Shown here: in pieces, positions 1-6,065 of the stretch
Position numbering within the stretch: position 1 is the stretch's first letter
Layout: every line of letters starts with the position of its first letter
Source of the DNA: a virus
Direction: 5' to 3' (one strand)
IMG/VR virus record: IMGVR_UViG_3300036861_000805
Coordinates: 1-64,000 of that record
DNA: 64,000 nt
Program-made: the position numbers and the translations under genes
The notes under the pieces: generated by a model
Seen by the model: only the letters and a program-made list of their open reading frames with translations
The model's database searches: none
What the model was told of the DNA's origin: nothing

Positions 1-50
1 GCGCTCATCGGCGGCATGTCCACGACTTCGCCCTTTTTGCTCGCGCTCAT
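1..50 (-). CDS. partial gene (N-terminus only)
   Basis: Only the first 16 codons are inside the window. The ATG at position 50 opens MSASKKGEVVDMPPMS and overlaps the stop of the upstream 39-residue gene as ATGA. That junction recurs along this leftward operon and is the reason to accept the gene. Too little is visible to propose a function. Confidence 0.5.
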   Translation of the reverse strand, partial: MSASKKGEVVDMPPMS

Positions 51-166
51 CCCGAACACCTTTGTCGGTGTAGACAGATGAGAACAGGCTTCCCGCTCTC
101 TGCCTGCGAGACGGTTACGCCTTTCAGCACTTGCAGAATGTTGTCGGGAATCTCGGTGGTAGTCAT
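47..166 (-). CDS. 39-residue hypothetical protein
   Basis: A short leftward frame starting MTTTEIPDNILQVLKG and ending CLHRQRCSG. Its ATG at 166 overlaps the TGA of the array-1 frame (163-165), and its own TGA overlaps the next ATG. It contains no recognisable motif beyond two cysteines. Its place in an unbroken chain of start/stop overlaps suggests it is translated by coupling. Function unknown. Confidence 0.5.
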   Translation of the reverse strand: MTTTEIPDNILQVLKGVTVSQAESGKPVLICLHRQRCSG

Positions 167-863
167 GGGGCTCCTTTCGATCGCTCGTACTTCACGGTTG
201 GCTCAACGGCGACGGCTCGCTCTTCCACGACGGTTGGCTCCAGATCCACGGCTCGCTCGATACTGACGGTGTTCTCAACGGCGACGGCTCGCTCCGTAGA
301 TACGGATGTCTCCCGTAGTACGGCTCGCTCTAGTTCCACGGGTGGCGCCAAGTGGGCGGCTCGCTTCCACGTCTCGGTTTGCTCAGCATCGACGGCTCGC
401 TCGGTCCTGACGGGTTGACTCTCCTTCCCCGCCTCGCTTCGCTGCTTCGGGTGACGCCAGCTTCTCGGCCTCGCTCATTCATCCCGGGCATCTCTCTGCA
501 CGCGGCTCGCTCCCAACCTTCGGTTTGCTCAACATCGACGGCTCGCTCCCAGTTCTCGGATGGCTCTGGGAGGACGGCTCGCTCGGGCGCTACGGGTGAC
601 GCGCTGATCGCGGCTCGCTCATGTACCTCGGGTGACTCCCGAAGTACGGCTCGCTCGTCATCGCCGGGTATCTCCAGCGCGTCGGCTCGCTCGCGCCGGA
701 CGGTTGTCACGCTCGATACGGCTCGCTCTTCGGAAGAGGGTGACTCGCGCAGCGCGGCTCGCTCACTCCAGACGGTTGTCACGTTTGCGACGGCTCGCTC
801 AGGGTTGATGGTGGTCTCGCTGGCTTCGACTCGCTCACCCGCCACGGGCGTCTCAATTCTCAC
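163..863 (-). pseudogene. frameshifted array-1 repeat protein
   Basis: A leftward frame could start at GTG 863, two bases past the previous stop. It runs through the first repeat array as 12-residue units ERAxxxExPxxx. Two single-base insertions inside conserved repeat cores (about 469 and 415) move it out of frame, so as written translation ends at 330 with 177 residues. The original frame resumes after the second insertion and ends in a TGA at 163-165 that overlaps the next start. The positions of both ends suggest a once intact gene of about 230 codons. It may now be broken, rescued by frameshifting, or kept only as DNA. A sequencing error at both sites is possible. Confidence 0.45.
178..863. 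repeat. 36-bp repeat array 1 (19 units)
   Basis: On the plus strand the 9-mer GGCTCGCTC, or a one-base variant, begins at 178, 214, 250, 286, 322, 358, 394, 431, 468, 504, 540 and every 36 bases to 828. A second, looser core GGNTGNCTC sits 18 bases after each. The two cores are separated by about 8-9 variable bases, different in every unit, which usually end in C or AC. The spacing is exact except for one extra base near 415 and one near 469. Constant cores, including third codon positions, with random spacers look like an array of protein-binding sites rather than a protein-level repeat. Confidence 0.93.
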
Positions 864-865
864 GA

Positions 866-1039
866 CTAGCGGCGCCGCTCGACTGCATCTTGGAGCGCGC
901 CCAGCGCGTTCCCCAGATCGTTCGAGATAGGTTCCGGTTCGGAGGCGAGCATGGCTTCCAGAACGTCGCAGACGAGATGCTTCACTTTCCACCAGCGGTA
1001 GAGCTGGAAGCGGCGCAGGCGAAGCACCCAGTCGTTCAT
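866..1039 (-). CDS. 57-residue hypothetical protein
   Basis: Starts MNDWVLRLRRFQLYRWWKVK, with the ATG at 1039 overlapping the upstream TGA as ATGA. The N-terminal half is basic and aromatic; the C-terminal half is acidic and probably helical (LEAMLASEPEPISNDLG). A longer start at 1144 exists but would sit inside the upstream gene, so the coupled ATG is preferred. Function unknown. Confidence 0.55.
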   Translation of the reverse strand: MNDWVLRLRRFQLYRWWKVKHLVCDVLEAMLASEPEPISNDLGNALGALQDAVERRR

Positions 1040-1317
1040 TCGGCGGAATCTGCGTAGTCGGCGGAGATGCCTGGCGCGGATGCAGGCTCGGCCTCCCGGA
1101 TCAGCGCCTGCTGGGAAACCATCACTGTGAAGCTGCGAGTACAAATATCCGCGCTCTCGAGAAGTACGCGCTCTTCGACGCGCACTGTGCGCGAAGACAT
1201 GAAGGTGCCTTCCGCCGGAAGCGTGTCGACGGCCGCGGAGAAGGCCTGGTCGCGGTCATCGAAGCGCTCGCCGGAGTCCTTTCCCGGCAAGATGACTTCC
1301 CAGTACGTGCGTCTCAT
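1036..1317 (-). CDS. 93-residue hypothetical protein
   Basis: Starts MRRTYWEVILPGKDSGERFD with the ATG overlapping the stop of the array-2 protein. The composition is balanced (mixed strand and helix, acidic) and unlike the low-complexity repeat frames on either side. This gene separates the two repeat arrays. No family recognised. Confidence 0.65.
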   Translation of the reverse strand: MRRTYWEVILPGKDSGERFDDRDQAFSAAVDTLPAEGTFMSSRTVRVEERVLLESADICTRSFTVMVSQQALIREAEPASAPGISADYADSAE

Positions 1318-2426
1318 CGCTTTTCCTTTCGCTTCGGGTCCGGGCGCACGGAGCGCTCAGGGGAGGGAATGTGGATGCGCATATGCTTGCCCTTCGGCAG
1401 TGGATGCACTTTCCCGCAGAGCTTGCATATCGTCCCCGCCGGCGCAGTGGCAAGGCAAGTGCTGCGGCGAGTCTTGGTTCGCTCCAGCGATACGGATGGC
1501 TCAGCAGGCTCGGCTCGCTCACCGAGTGCGGGTTTCTCTCCGTCTTCGGCTCGCTCGTGCGCGACGGGTGGCTCGGCGTAGGTGGCTCGCTCTTCCATGG
1601 CGGGTGGCTCTCGACCCGCGGCTTGCTCGCTTCGGACGGGTGCCTCCAGTCGCACGGCTCGCTCATTCGCGACGGATGGCTCGGCACCGGCGGCTCGCTC
1701 GCCAGGAGTGGGTGACTCTCCTTTATCGGCTCGCTCCCGTCGGCCAGGTGACTTCGCTGGTACGGCTCGCTCTCTCGTGTCGGATGCCTCACCATCGACG
1801 GCTCGCTCACTTGTCGCGGATGACTCAGCACAGACGGCTCGCTTCCGCTGGACGGGTGACTCCGCACTGACGGCTTGCTCCATAGATACGGGTGACTCCC
1901 GACGTCCGGCTCGCTCGCATGTCGCGGGTGACTCCTTTCCTTCGGCGCGCTCACAGCCTGCGGGTGACTCACTATCAGCGGCTCGCTCCTCACAGTCGGA
2001 TGACTCCTCTACTACGGCTCGCTCTGGACTCACGGATTGCTCTCGCATCCCGGCTCGCTCGGCGACCCCGGGTGATTTCTCAGCGGCGGCTTGCTCCTTA
2101 GTCTCGGACGACTCAACTTCGACGGCTCGCTCGTGCTGGAGGGATGGCTCCTGCTTCTCAACTCGCTCTTCGGCTTCGGATGCCTCGCGAAAAACGGCTC
2201 GCTCTGCTTCAACGGGTGGCTTCCTCGAGGTGGCTCGCTTGCAGGCGACGGATGACTCTCTCGGCTCGGCTCGCTCCCAATGGACGGATGACTCCGCGTC
2301 GTCGGCTTGGCTGGCCCTAGCCCCGCCCGGGGAGGCAGGGGCTAGGCCAGCTTTCTCGGGCGCGGGTGCGGCAGGTGGAGTGGGCTCCGCGCCCGATTCT
2401 TCGAGCAGATCGTCGAATTCGTTCAC
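1314..2426 (-). CDS. array-2 repeat protein with C-terminal zinc finger
   Basis: A 370-residue frame from GTG 2426, which overlaps the upstream TGA as GTGA, to a TGA that overlaps the next ATG. Residues 1-45 are acidic and Pro/Ala-rich. About residues 45-315 are 23 units of a 12-residue repeat ERAxxxExPxxx. The tail carries CKLCGKVHPLPKGKHMRIH, a C-x2-C-x10-H-x3-H arrangement like a C2H2 zinc finger, then a basic stretch. The repeat is open over its whole length, so the protein is probably made. The unit is conserved more as DNA than as protein: Arg is almost always CGA, a codon unexpected in GC-rich DNA. A DNA-binding or decoy role is inference. An alternative ATG lies at 2471. Confidence 0.6.
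   Translation of the reverse strand: MNEFDDLLEESGAEPTPPAAPAPEKAGLAPASPGGARASQADDAESSVHWERAEPRESSVACKRATSRKPPVEAERAVFREASEAEERVEKQEPSLQHERAVEVESSETKEQAAAEKSPGVAERAGMREQSVSPERAVVEESSDCEERAADSESPAGCERAEGKESPATCERAGRRESPVSMEQAVSAESPVQRKRAVCAESSATSERAVDGEASDTRERAVPAKSPGRRERADKGESPTPGERAAGAEPSVANERAVRLEAPVRSEQAAGREPPAMEERATYAEPPVAHERAEDGEKPALGERAEPAEPSVSLERTKTRRSTCLATAPAGTICKLCGKVHPLPKGKHMRIHIPSPERSVRPDPKRKEKR
1476..2312. repeat. 36-bp repeat array 2 (23-24 units)
   Basis: GGCTCGCTC, or a close variant such as GGCTTGCTC or GGCGCGCTC, begins at 1476 and then exactly every 36 bases to 2268, with a decayed copy at 2304. The half-step core, consensus GGRTGNCTC, lies 18 bases after each. There is not one insertion or deletion in over 800 bases. 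The 8-9 base spacers are all different, and their last base is usually C. It is the same unit as array 1 and as the repeat inside the initiator gene at 23792. Confidence 0.95.
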
Positions 2427-2662
2427 CTGATCTGCCGCAGCTGGAACTTTCCATGCTGGCGCCTGAGCCATCTGATGTGTTCCAGCAGCTCCTTGACTTC
2501 CCGGTTGCGCTGTTCGGCTTCGCCGAGCATGCAGTTGAGCTTGTGCCAGCGCCAGGGTTTGTGGCGCAGCTTTTTCATCACGGGAATGGCTTGCTCGTTC
2601 TCGTGTAGAAGGGCTTGGCAATGTCTGAGCAGTCTGAGGCGTGCCTCTACGAGCTCATCCAC
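2423..2662 (-). CDS. 79-residue coiled-coil protein
   Basis: Starts MDELVEARLRLLRHCQALLH from GTG 2662, overlapping the end of the RHH gene by eight bases. It is rich in Leu, Glu, Arg and Trp, with a heptad-like C-terminal half (NREVKELLEHIRWLRRQHGK) suggesting a coiled coil. It lies second in the leftward operon, between the RHH regulator and the repeat protein. It could be a partner of either; no family recognised. Confidence 0.65.
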   Translation of the reverse strand: MDELVEARLRLLRHCQALLHENEQAIPVMKKLRHKPWRWHKLNCMLGEAEQRNREVKELLEHIRWLRRQHGKFQLRQIR

Positions 2663-2840
2663 GATCGGTCTCGGCCTTGCGCACCCAGGCGTCGATCATG
2701 CTGTTCAGGATTTCCTGCATCGTGCGCCCGTCGTAGGCGAGCGCGACCTTGAGCCGGCGGTGCAGGGAGGCGGGCATGCGGAAGGTGACCTGCTGCAGGG
2801 GCTCGGTAGCGGGGGATTCAGATACCTCGGTATCGGGCAT
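2655..2840 (-). CDS. ribbon-helix-helix DNA-binding protein (ParG/CopG-like)
   Basis: 61 residues from ATG 2840. The flexible N-terminus is followed by an Arc/CopG-type fold: a beta strand (QQVTFRMPASLH) then two helices (RRLKVALAYDGRT, MQEILNSMIDAWV). Such proteins bind short operators as dimers that stack cooperatively. It is the first gene of the leftward operon, and an 8-bp-phased operator ladder overlaps its promoter and first codons, so autoregulation is likely. ParG- or omega-type proteins with this fold also serve in plasmid partition, but no ParA ATPase is visible here. The longer upstream start is rejected because it would overrun the promoter. Confidence 0.75.
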   Translation of the reverse strand: MPDTEVSESPATEPLQQVTFRMPASLHRRLKVALAYDGRTMQEILNSMIDAWVRKAETDRG

Positions 2841-2892
2841 TCGAGATACCGTAGCAGTTGGGTATTGAGATTTCAAGGTATCTGGGTATGTA
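2821..2892. promoter_or_regulatory. 8-bp-phased operator ladder
   Basis: Hexamers GGTATC or their inverse GATACC occur at 2821 (inv), 2829, 2845 (inv), 2861 (GGTATT), 2877 and 2885 (GGTATG). All are on one 8-base grid, with degenerate members at 2837 and 2869. This is the layout expected for cooperative RHH binding. The ladder covers the -35 and -10 of the RHH gene and its first codons. Confidence 0.75.
2848..2876 (-). promoter_or_regulatory. promoter of the leftward operon
   Basis: On the minus strand TTGAAA (2876-2871), a 17-base spacer and TACGGT (2853-2848). Transcription would start near 2841, directly at the ATG (2840), giving a nearly leaderless mRNA. The promoter lies inside the operator ladder. 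Confidence 0.5.
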
Positions 2893-3031
2893 GGGTGTTT
2901 GGTGGAAATATGGTGTGTGTAGAGCGGGAGTTCGCGCTCCCCCTTCAAGCGGCCGGGCTCATCGGGAGCAGCGGAGATCGAGACTGCCCAAGGCAGCATC
3001 GGGGCGCGCCGACGGCGCAGTCCCGGGAGTC

Positions 3032-3048
3032 GTTATCAGACTGATAAC
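3032..3048. promoter_or_regulatory. dispersed palindrome, site 1
   Basis: GTTATCAG-A-CTGATAAC, a perfect 17-base palindrome centred on 3040. It lies between the two divergent promoters, 42 bases upstream of the rightward -35 box. Confidence 0.7.
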
Positions 3049-3090
3049 TCCAGGCCTGGAGCGGGCTGGGGAGGATTCCCTCCTAGAGAC

Positions 3091-3119
3091 TTGACAGATG
3101 ATAGGTGAGGCCTCATACT
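3091..3119 (+). promoter_or_regulatory. promoter of the first rightward operon
   Basis: TTGACA (3091-3096), a 17-base spacer, and CATACT (3114-3119): a perfect -35 and a 4/6 -10. The start would be near 3126, leaving a leader of about 150 bases before the ATG at 3277. Confidence 0.65.
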
Positions 3120-3276
3120 AGGCAGGCAGCACGGAGCGAGCCGACTACCTTCGGGGACGAGTCCGAGGGATCTTCCCTCACTAGGAACCACCGAGGCGGG
3201 CAGACTCCAGGAACCTTGAAAACTCCAGTTCGCGAGGCTCCCACTAGGGGACTACTCCCCTGGAAACGGAGTCACA
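3120..3276 (+). other. structured 5' leader, no gene seen
   Basis: The leader holds several short inverted repeats, for example GAGGGA/TCCCTC near 3165-3180 and AGGGGA/TCCCCT near 3250-3270. It also has two copies of ACTCCAG, three copies of ACTAGG, and one isolated match to the array core (GAGCGAGCC, 3134-3142). No known riboswitch class was recognised. Confidence 0.4.
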
Positions 3277-4071
3277 ATGAGCAAGACTGACGTCCTGACT
3301 GCCGAGCAGGAGACTGCCGAGCAGTCAGCACAGGCCGAGACCGAGCAGAACGAGGCACTCGTCCCGCTCGAACGGGCGATCACCTCCGACATGGAGCGGA
3401 TCGACCGTGCCGAGTCCATGGTCGGACGCCTCTTCACCCGCGTCGGCATTCGTGTAGACAAGGGTGCATTCCGCGTCTCTGACTACGGGCGCGATTGGCG
3501 AGTCTGGGCACGGCCGCTCGTGGGCCGTTCCGACTCGATCCTGTACAAGGTCCGGCAGGCGGGAGCGATCGCCCGAGTCCTCGGATTCGAGGAGACCGCG
3601 AAGCCTGAGGACCTGCCCGGCTACCTGACCCTCGTCCCCTTCTACGCGGTCATCAAGACCGCAAAGACGGACAAGGAGCGAGGGAAGGCGGAGGACAAGA
3701 TCCGCCGCGCGTGGGCGTCGCTCACGAGTGGGGGAACCTTCCCGACACAGGAGCAGGCGCAGGCGAAGGCAGACGCCATCGTCGGGCGGATCCGCCAGGC
3801 ACAGGAGAACGGTGCCGATACCGACCCCGACTCGGAGGAGACTCCGCAGTCTGGTGCGGAGGCTCAGGAGAAGGACTCCCCCGCGGAGATGGTCCGTTTG
3901 GATCCGGCCGCGGTCGAGGCCACTCGAAAGCATCTCGTCCCGTTCTTCAGGCAATGGCACAACGAGTACGGCGTGGAGGAGACCGCTGCCAAGGCGATCA
4001 TGTCTGCCACGCTGCGGCTCGTCGGGTCCGACGGACCCGGCCGGGACCTGATCGAAGCGGCGATCGGCTAA
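3277..4071 (+). CDS. 264-residue hypothetical early protein
   Basis: First gene of the rightward block, behind the strongest promoter seen. Residues 1-30 are Glu/Gln-rich and probably disordered. Residues 30-150 are a well-mixed domain (MVGRLFTRVGIRVDKGAFRV, then LYKVRQAGAIARVLG). About residues 170-205 form a charged linker, and a helical C-terminal domain follows. It has no membrane segment and no Cys pairs. By position it could be a regulator or DNA-maintenance protein, but I do not recognise the family. Confidence 0.8.
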   Translation: MSKTDVLTAEQETAEQSAQAETEQNEALVPLERAITSDMERIDRAESMVGRLFTRVGIRVDKGAFRVSDYGRDWRVWARPLVGRSDSILYKVRQAGAIARVLGFEETAKPEDLPGYLTLVPFYAVIKTAKTDKERGKAEDKIRRAWASLTSGGTFPTQEQAQAKADAIVGRIRQAQENGADTDPDSEETPQSGAEAQEKDSPAEMVRLDPAAVEATRKHLVPFFRQWHNEYGVEETAAKAIMSATLRLVGSDGPGRDLIEAAIG

Positions 4072-4151
4072 TGATCGTCGCCGCAGTCATCATCACGCTG
4101 TTTGCACTGATCGCGCTGCCCATGCTGGGCGTCGCGATTCTGTCCAGGTAG
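4071..4151 (+). CDS. 26-residue single-pass membrane peptide
   Basis: The ATG shares its A with the preceding TAA. The peptide MIVAAVIITLFALIALPMLG is almost entirely one hydrophobic helix, ending AILSR. It sits just before a strong terminator. Too short for a family call; membrane location is clear from composition. Confidence 0.6.
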   Translation: MIVAAVIITLFALIALPMLGVAILSR

Positions 4152-4184
4152 TTCACCGAGTCTCGCGAGCGGAGTTTTCAGACA

Positions 4185-4214
4185 GGGCCCCGGGAGACCG
4201 GGGCCCTTCTCTTT
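4185..4214 (+). terminator. intrinsic terminator
   Basis: Perfect stem GGGCCCCGG / CCGGGGCCC with a GAGA loop, followed by TTCTCTTT. It ends the 3277-4151 operon. Confidence 0.85.
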
Positions 4215-4334
4215 GGTCCGGCCGGATTCCCCTGAGCGGAGCGGCTCGAGCTCGAGCCCTGGCGATCCCTGATCCTCGCGCGCGCGGATAGAAAGGTGTC
4301 CCTCGCGCGCACGCGTCACGCGGCGATGCGAAAC

Positions 4335-4364
4335 TTGACACGTCAAGGATACGGCAGCGACAAT
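4335..4364 (+). promoter_or_regulatory. promoter of the small-gene operon
   Basis: TTGACA (4335-4340), an 18-base spacer, and GACAAT (4359-4364). The -35 lies in an inverted repeat CTTGAC-AC-GTCAAG (4334-4347), a possible operator. Confidence 0.6.
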
Positions 4365-4405
4365 GTAGAGAGCCGTCGTGCGCCTCTCGCGCACGCGGCG
4401 ACCTG

Positions 4406-4426
4406 GGATTCTCAGTGTGAGAATCC
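4406..4426. promoter_or_regulatory. dispersed palindrome, site 2
   Basis: GGATTCTCA-GTG-TGAGAATCC. The 9-base arms are perfect. It lies directly upstream of the AAAGGAGG of the next gene and downstream of the 4335 promoter. Confidence 0.7.
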
Positions 4427-4441
4427 GGAAAGGAGGCGACG

Positions 4442-4573
4442 ATGATCGCTCTGGCGATCCTCGGCACAGCCGCCTACGCCTGGACTGTCTGGTACCTCGT
4501 CGACTGGCGCCGGCAGTCTCGACGCGAGGAGTGGGCGGACCGCTTCGCCCGCTATTCGCTGCGCGTCTGGTGA
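4442..4573 (+). CDS. 43-residue membrane protein
   Basis: Starts MIALAILGTAAYAWTVWYLV after AAAGGAGGCGACG. One N-terminal transmembrane helix is followed by a basic then mixed tail (DWRRQSRREEWADRF). First gene after the 4335 promoter. Function unknown. Confidence 0.65.
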   Translation: MIALAILGTAAYAWTVWYLVDWRRQSRREEWADRFARYSLRVW

Positions 4574-4737
4574 GACGCGAGGCTATGGCGGCCTGCCTTC
4601 GCGCGCGGGACGCCTGGCAGCGAGCCGGACGTCCTGGCGCGGAGGAGCAGCTCGAGCTGTTCCCGGTCCATGTCTGGCGGCGACGCGAGGCCGATCGCGG
4701 GCACTTGGCTGATCGGCCGCATAAGCGCAGGCGCTAG
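4570..4737 (+). CDS. 55-residue basic protein
   Basis: The GTG start overlaps the previous TGA as GTGA. Reads MRREAMAACLRARDAWQRAG and ends in an Arg/Lys-rich tail. An internal ATG lies five codons in. Hypothetical; accepted on frame composition and coupling. Confidence 0.5.
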   Translation: MRREAMAACLRARDAWQRAGRPGAEEQLELFPVHVWRRREADRGHLADRPHKRRR

Positions 4738-4787
4738 CCCTGCGGGTCGTCCCCCGGGAGGGGGATGCGCCCGGAGTGCTGGACACG

Positions 4788-4806
4788 GATTCTCAGACTG
4801 AGAATT
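4788..4806. promoter_or_regulatory. dispersed palindrome, site 3
   Basis: ATTCTCAG-A-CTGAGAAT centred on 4797, 27 bases upstream of the next ribosome site. A separate GC hairpin TCCCCC-GGGA-GGGGGA lies at 4750-4765. Confidence 0.7.
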
Positions 4807-4833
4807 CGGCCGCGCTCCAGAGAGGAGTTTCCG

Positions 4834-5058
4834 ATGAGCCCCGACGAAGAGGAACGCGTCGAACGCTGGCACGCGGAGTGCTTCGTCAACCTCGGGTTCA
4901 ACGGGTCACAGGTCGTCACCCTGCTCAACTGGGGAGTCGATCCGCACGAAGCGGCGCGACTGACCGAGCGCGGCTGTCCGCACGAGACTGCGATGCGGAT
5001 TCTCGTCCCGCTCGACGCGGCCTACGTGGCTCCGCTTGAGCTCGTGAGGTCCTTCTAG
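4834..5058 (+). CDS. 74-residue hypothetical protein
   Basis: Starts MSPDEEERVERWHAECFVNL after GAGAGGAG. Acidic and helical, with repeated short helix-turn patterns (LLNWGVDPHEAARLTERGC) resembling small helical bundles. No catalytic motif. Its 3' junction begins TAGCCCTG, as at two neighbouring genes. Confidence 0.75.
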   Translation: MSPDEEERVERWHAECFVNLGFNGSQVVTLLNWGVDPHEAARLTERGCPHETAMRILVPLDAAYVAPLELVRSF

Positions 5059-5124
5059 CCCTGCCGCTCCTCGCGCACGCCGCGGGGGGCGGGAGTGCTA
5101 CGCGCTCCGGAAAGGAGGCCACTC

Positions 5125-5379
5125 ATGGCCACTATCACCGACCGCACGAGCCCGCTCGTCGCCGTCCATCACGCCCTCGCCGGCGGTTGCTTTCGCGTCC
5201 GTCTGACGCAGGAGTCACGCGAGCGTGCGCCCGGGGCACGCGTGGGCGTCGTCCTGGACGATGAGGACACGCCGATCGGCTCGGCGAACGACTGGCTCTA
5301 CCAGGGAAGCGGATTCTCCGTCTGGACGCGTCCCTTCGCCGGCTTCGTCCCGCTCGAGCAGATCGAGTTCGTGTTGTAG
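5125..5379 (+). CDS. 84-residue hypothetical protein
   Basis: Starts MATITDRTSPLVAVHHALAG with GGAAAGGAGG upstream. Strand-rich with a compact beta pattern (GCFRVRLTQESRE, VGVVLDDEDTPIG). Probably a small soluble domain. Function unknown. Confidence 0.75.
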   Translation: MATITDRTSPLVAVHHALAGGCFRVRLTQESRERAPGARVGVVLDDEDTPIGSANDWLYQGSGFSVWTRPFAGFVPLEQIEFVL

Positions 5380-5390
5380 CCCTGTGGGTC

Positions 5391-5409
5391 GAGTCTCAGC
5401 CTGAGAACC
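5391..5409. promoter_or_regulatory. dispersed palindrome, site 4
   Basis: TCTCAG-C-CTGAGA core at 5394-5406 between two genes; the outer bases are less symmetric than in other members. Confidence 0.65.
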
Positions 5410-5450
5410 GGCCCAGAGCGCTATCCGGCGCTCGGAAAGGAGATACAGCG

Positions 5451-5699
5451 ATGAAAGCTTTCATCGCGCTTATCCTCGTCGTCGCATTCGGGCTCGCGCT
5501 CGCACGCGCCTGGGACTACGAGCAGAGCCGCTACTCGAAGCTTGAGACGCGACTCGTCCAGCTCGAGGTCCACGACTGTGGGCTCACGCAGTACGAGGAC
5601 CTCAGCATCGAGTTCCAGCGTGATGACGACATGAGGTTTGCGTGCGCCGCACTCATGCGCGGCAGTCCCGCTGGCGGGACTGAGCTTGACACGCCCTAG
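5451..5699 (+). CDS. 82-residue membrane-anchored protein
   Basis: The N-terminal hydrophobic helix (MKAFIALILVVAFGLALARA) could be a signal anchor. It is followed by a charged coil-like region and two cysteines (HDCGLTQ, FACAAL) that could form a disulphide outside the membrane. Its 3' end contains the perfect palindrome AGTCCCGC-TG-GCGGGACT at 5664-5681. Confidence 0.75.
   Translation: MKAFIALILVVAFGLALARAWDYEQSRYSKLETRLVQLEVHDCGLTQYEDLSIEFQRDDDMRFACAALMRGSPAGGTELDTP
5664..5681. repeat. TCCCGC-TG-GCGGGA palindrome, copy 1
   Basis: 18-base palindrome with arms AGTCCCGC / GCGGGACT. Other copies of its 14-base core lie at 9500 (variant centre), 22981, 25685, 40904 and 59231. Confidence 0.7.
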
Positions 5700-5721
5700 G
5701 GTAAGGCTGGATGCTGCTGTT

Positions 5722-5751
5722 GTGCCCCTGGGACTGCGGTTTCAGGGGCAC
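5722..5751 (+). other. intergenic hairpin
   Basis: Stem GTGCCCCTG / CAGGGGCAC with a 12-base loop, just after the 5451-5699 gene. It is not followed by a T run, so it may be an RNA-stability or attenuating hairpin rather than a standard terminator. Confidence 0.5.
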
Positions 5752-5770
5752 TTCGGGAGGCTCCGGCCTC

Positions 5771-5791
5771 CGGTTCTCAGACTGAGAACCG
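5771..5791. promoter_or_regulatory. dispersed palindrome, site 5
   Basis: Core TTCTCAG-A-CTGAGAA extended symmetrically to 10-base arms, the longest perfect member of the family. It lies 8 bases before an AAAGGAG. Confidence 0.75.
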
Positions 5792-5810
5792 TCCGCGCGA
5801 AAGGAGTCCA

Positions 5811-5984
5811 ATGTCCACGCAGGAAGCGCCGCTCGCCAGAGGCGACCGCGTTGTTCTCGTCTCTGACGAGACGCGCCGCTACAAGGGCACGGTCGTCGAC
5901 GACGAGTACGTCGGGCGCAAGTTCGTTCGTTGGGATAACGGGCGCACTTGGATCTACACGAACAACGAGTTGCGCCGCGTCTAG
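5811..5984 (+). CDS. 57-residue SH3/Tudor-like small protein
   Basis: Reads MSTQEAPLARGDRVVLVSDE, then RYKGTVVDDEYVGRKF and TWIYTNNELRRV. The pattern 'GD.V.......G.V.......V.W..G..' is that of a small beta-barrel (KOW/SH3-like), inferred by eye. Soluble. Role unknown. Confidence 0.7.
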   Translation: MSTQEAPLARGDRVVLVSDETRRYKGTVVDDEYVGRKFVRWDNGRTWIYTNNELRRV

Positions 5985-6065
5985 GCGCTGCGCGTCCCGC
6001 CGTCGCGTCTCCCCCCTCGGACGGGCGGCGGGGCGCGGAGCCCCTGGCTCCGGAAAGGAGAGATC

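Noticed and set aside
178-2312. CRISPR array
   Set aside because: Repeat cores are only 9 bases with 8-9 base spacers, too short for CRISPR, the arrays are within coding frames, and no cas genes are present.
1067-2430. Other open frames in the repeat arrays, both strands
   Set aside because: The 36-bp period keeps several frames open; only the ERA-frame has neighbour-coupled start and stop and a non-repeat C-terminal finger.
2841-2999. N-terminal extension of the RHH protein to 2999
   Set aside because: It would run through the promoter and operator ladder and reads as non-protein-like sequence.
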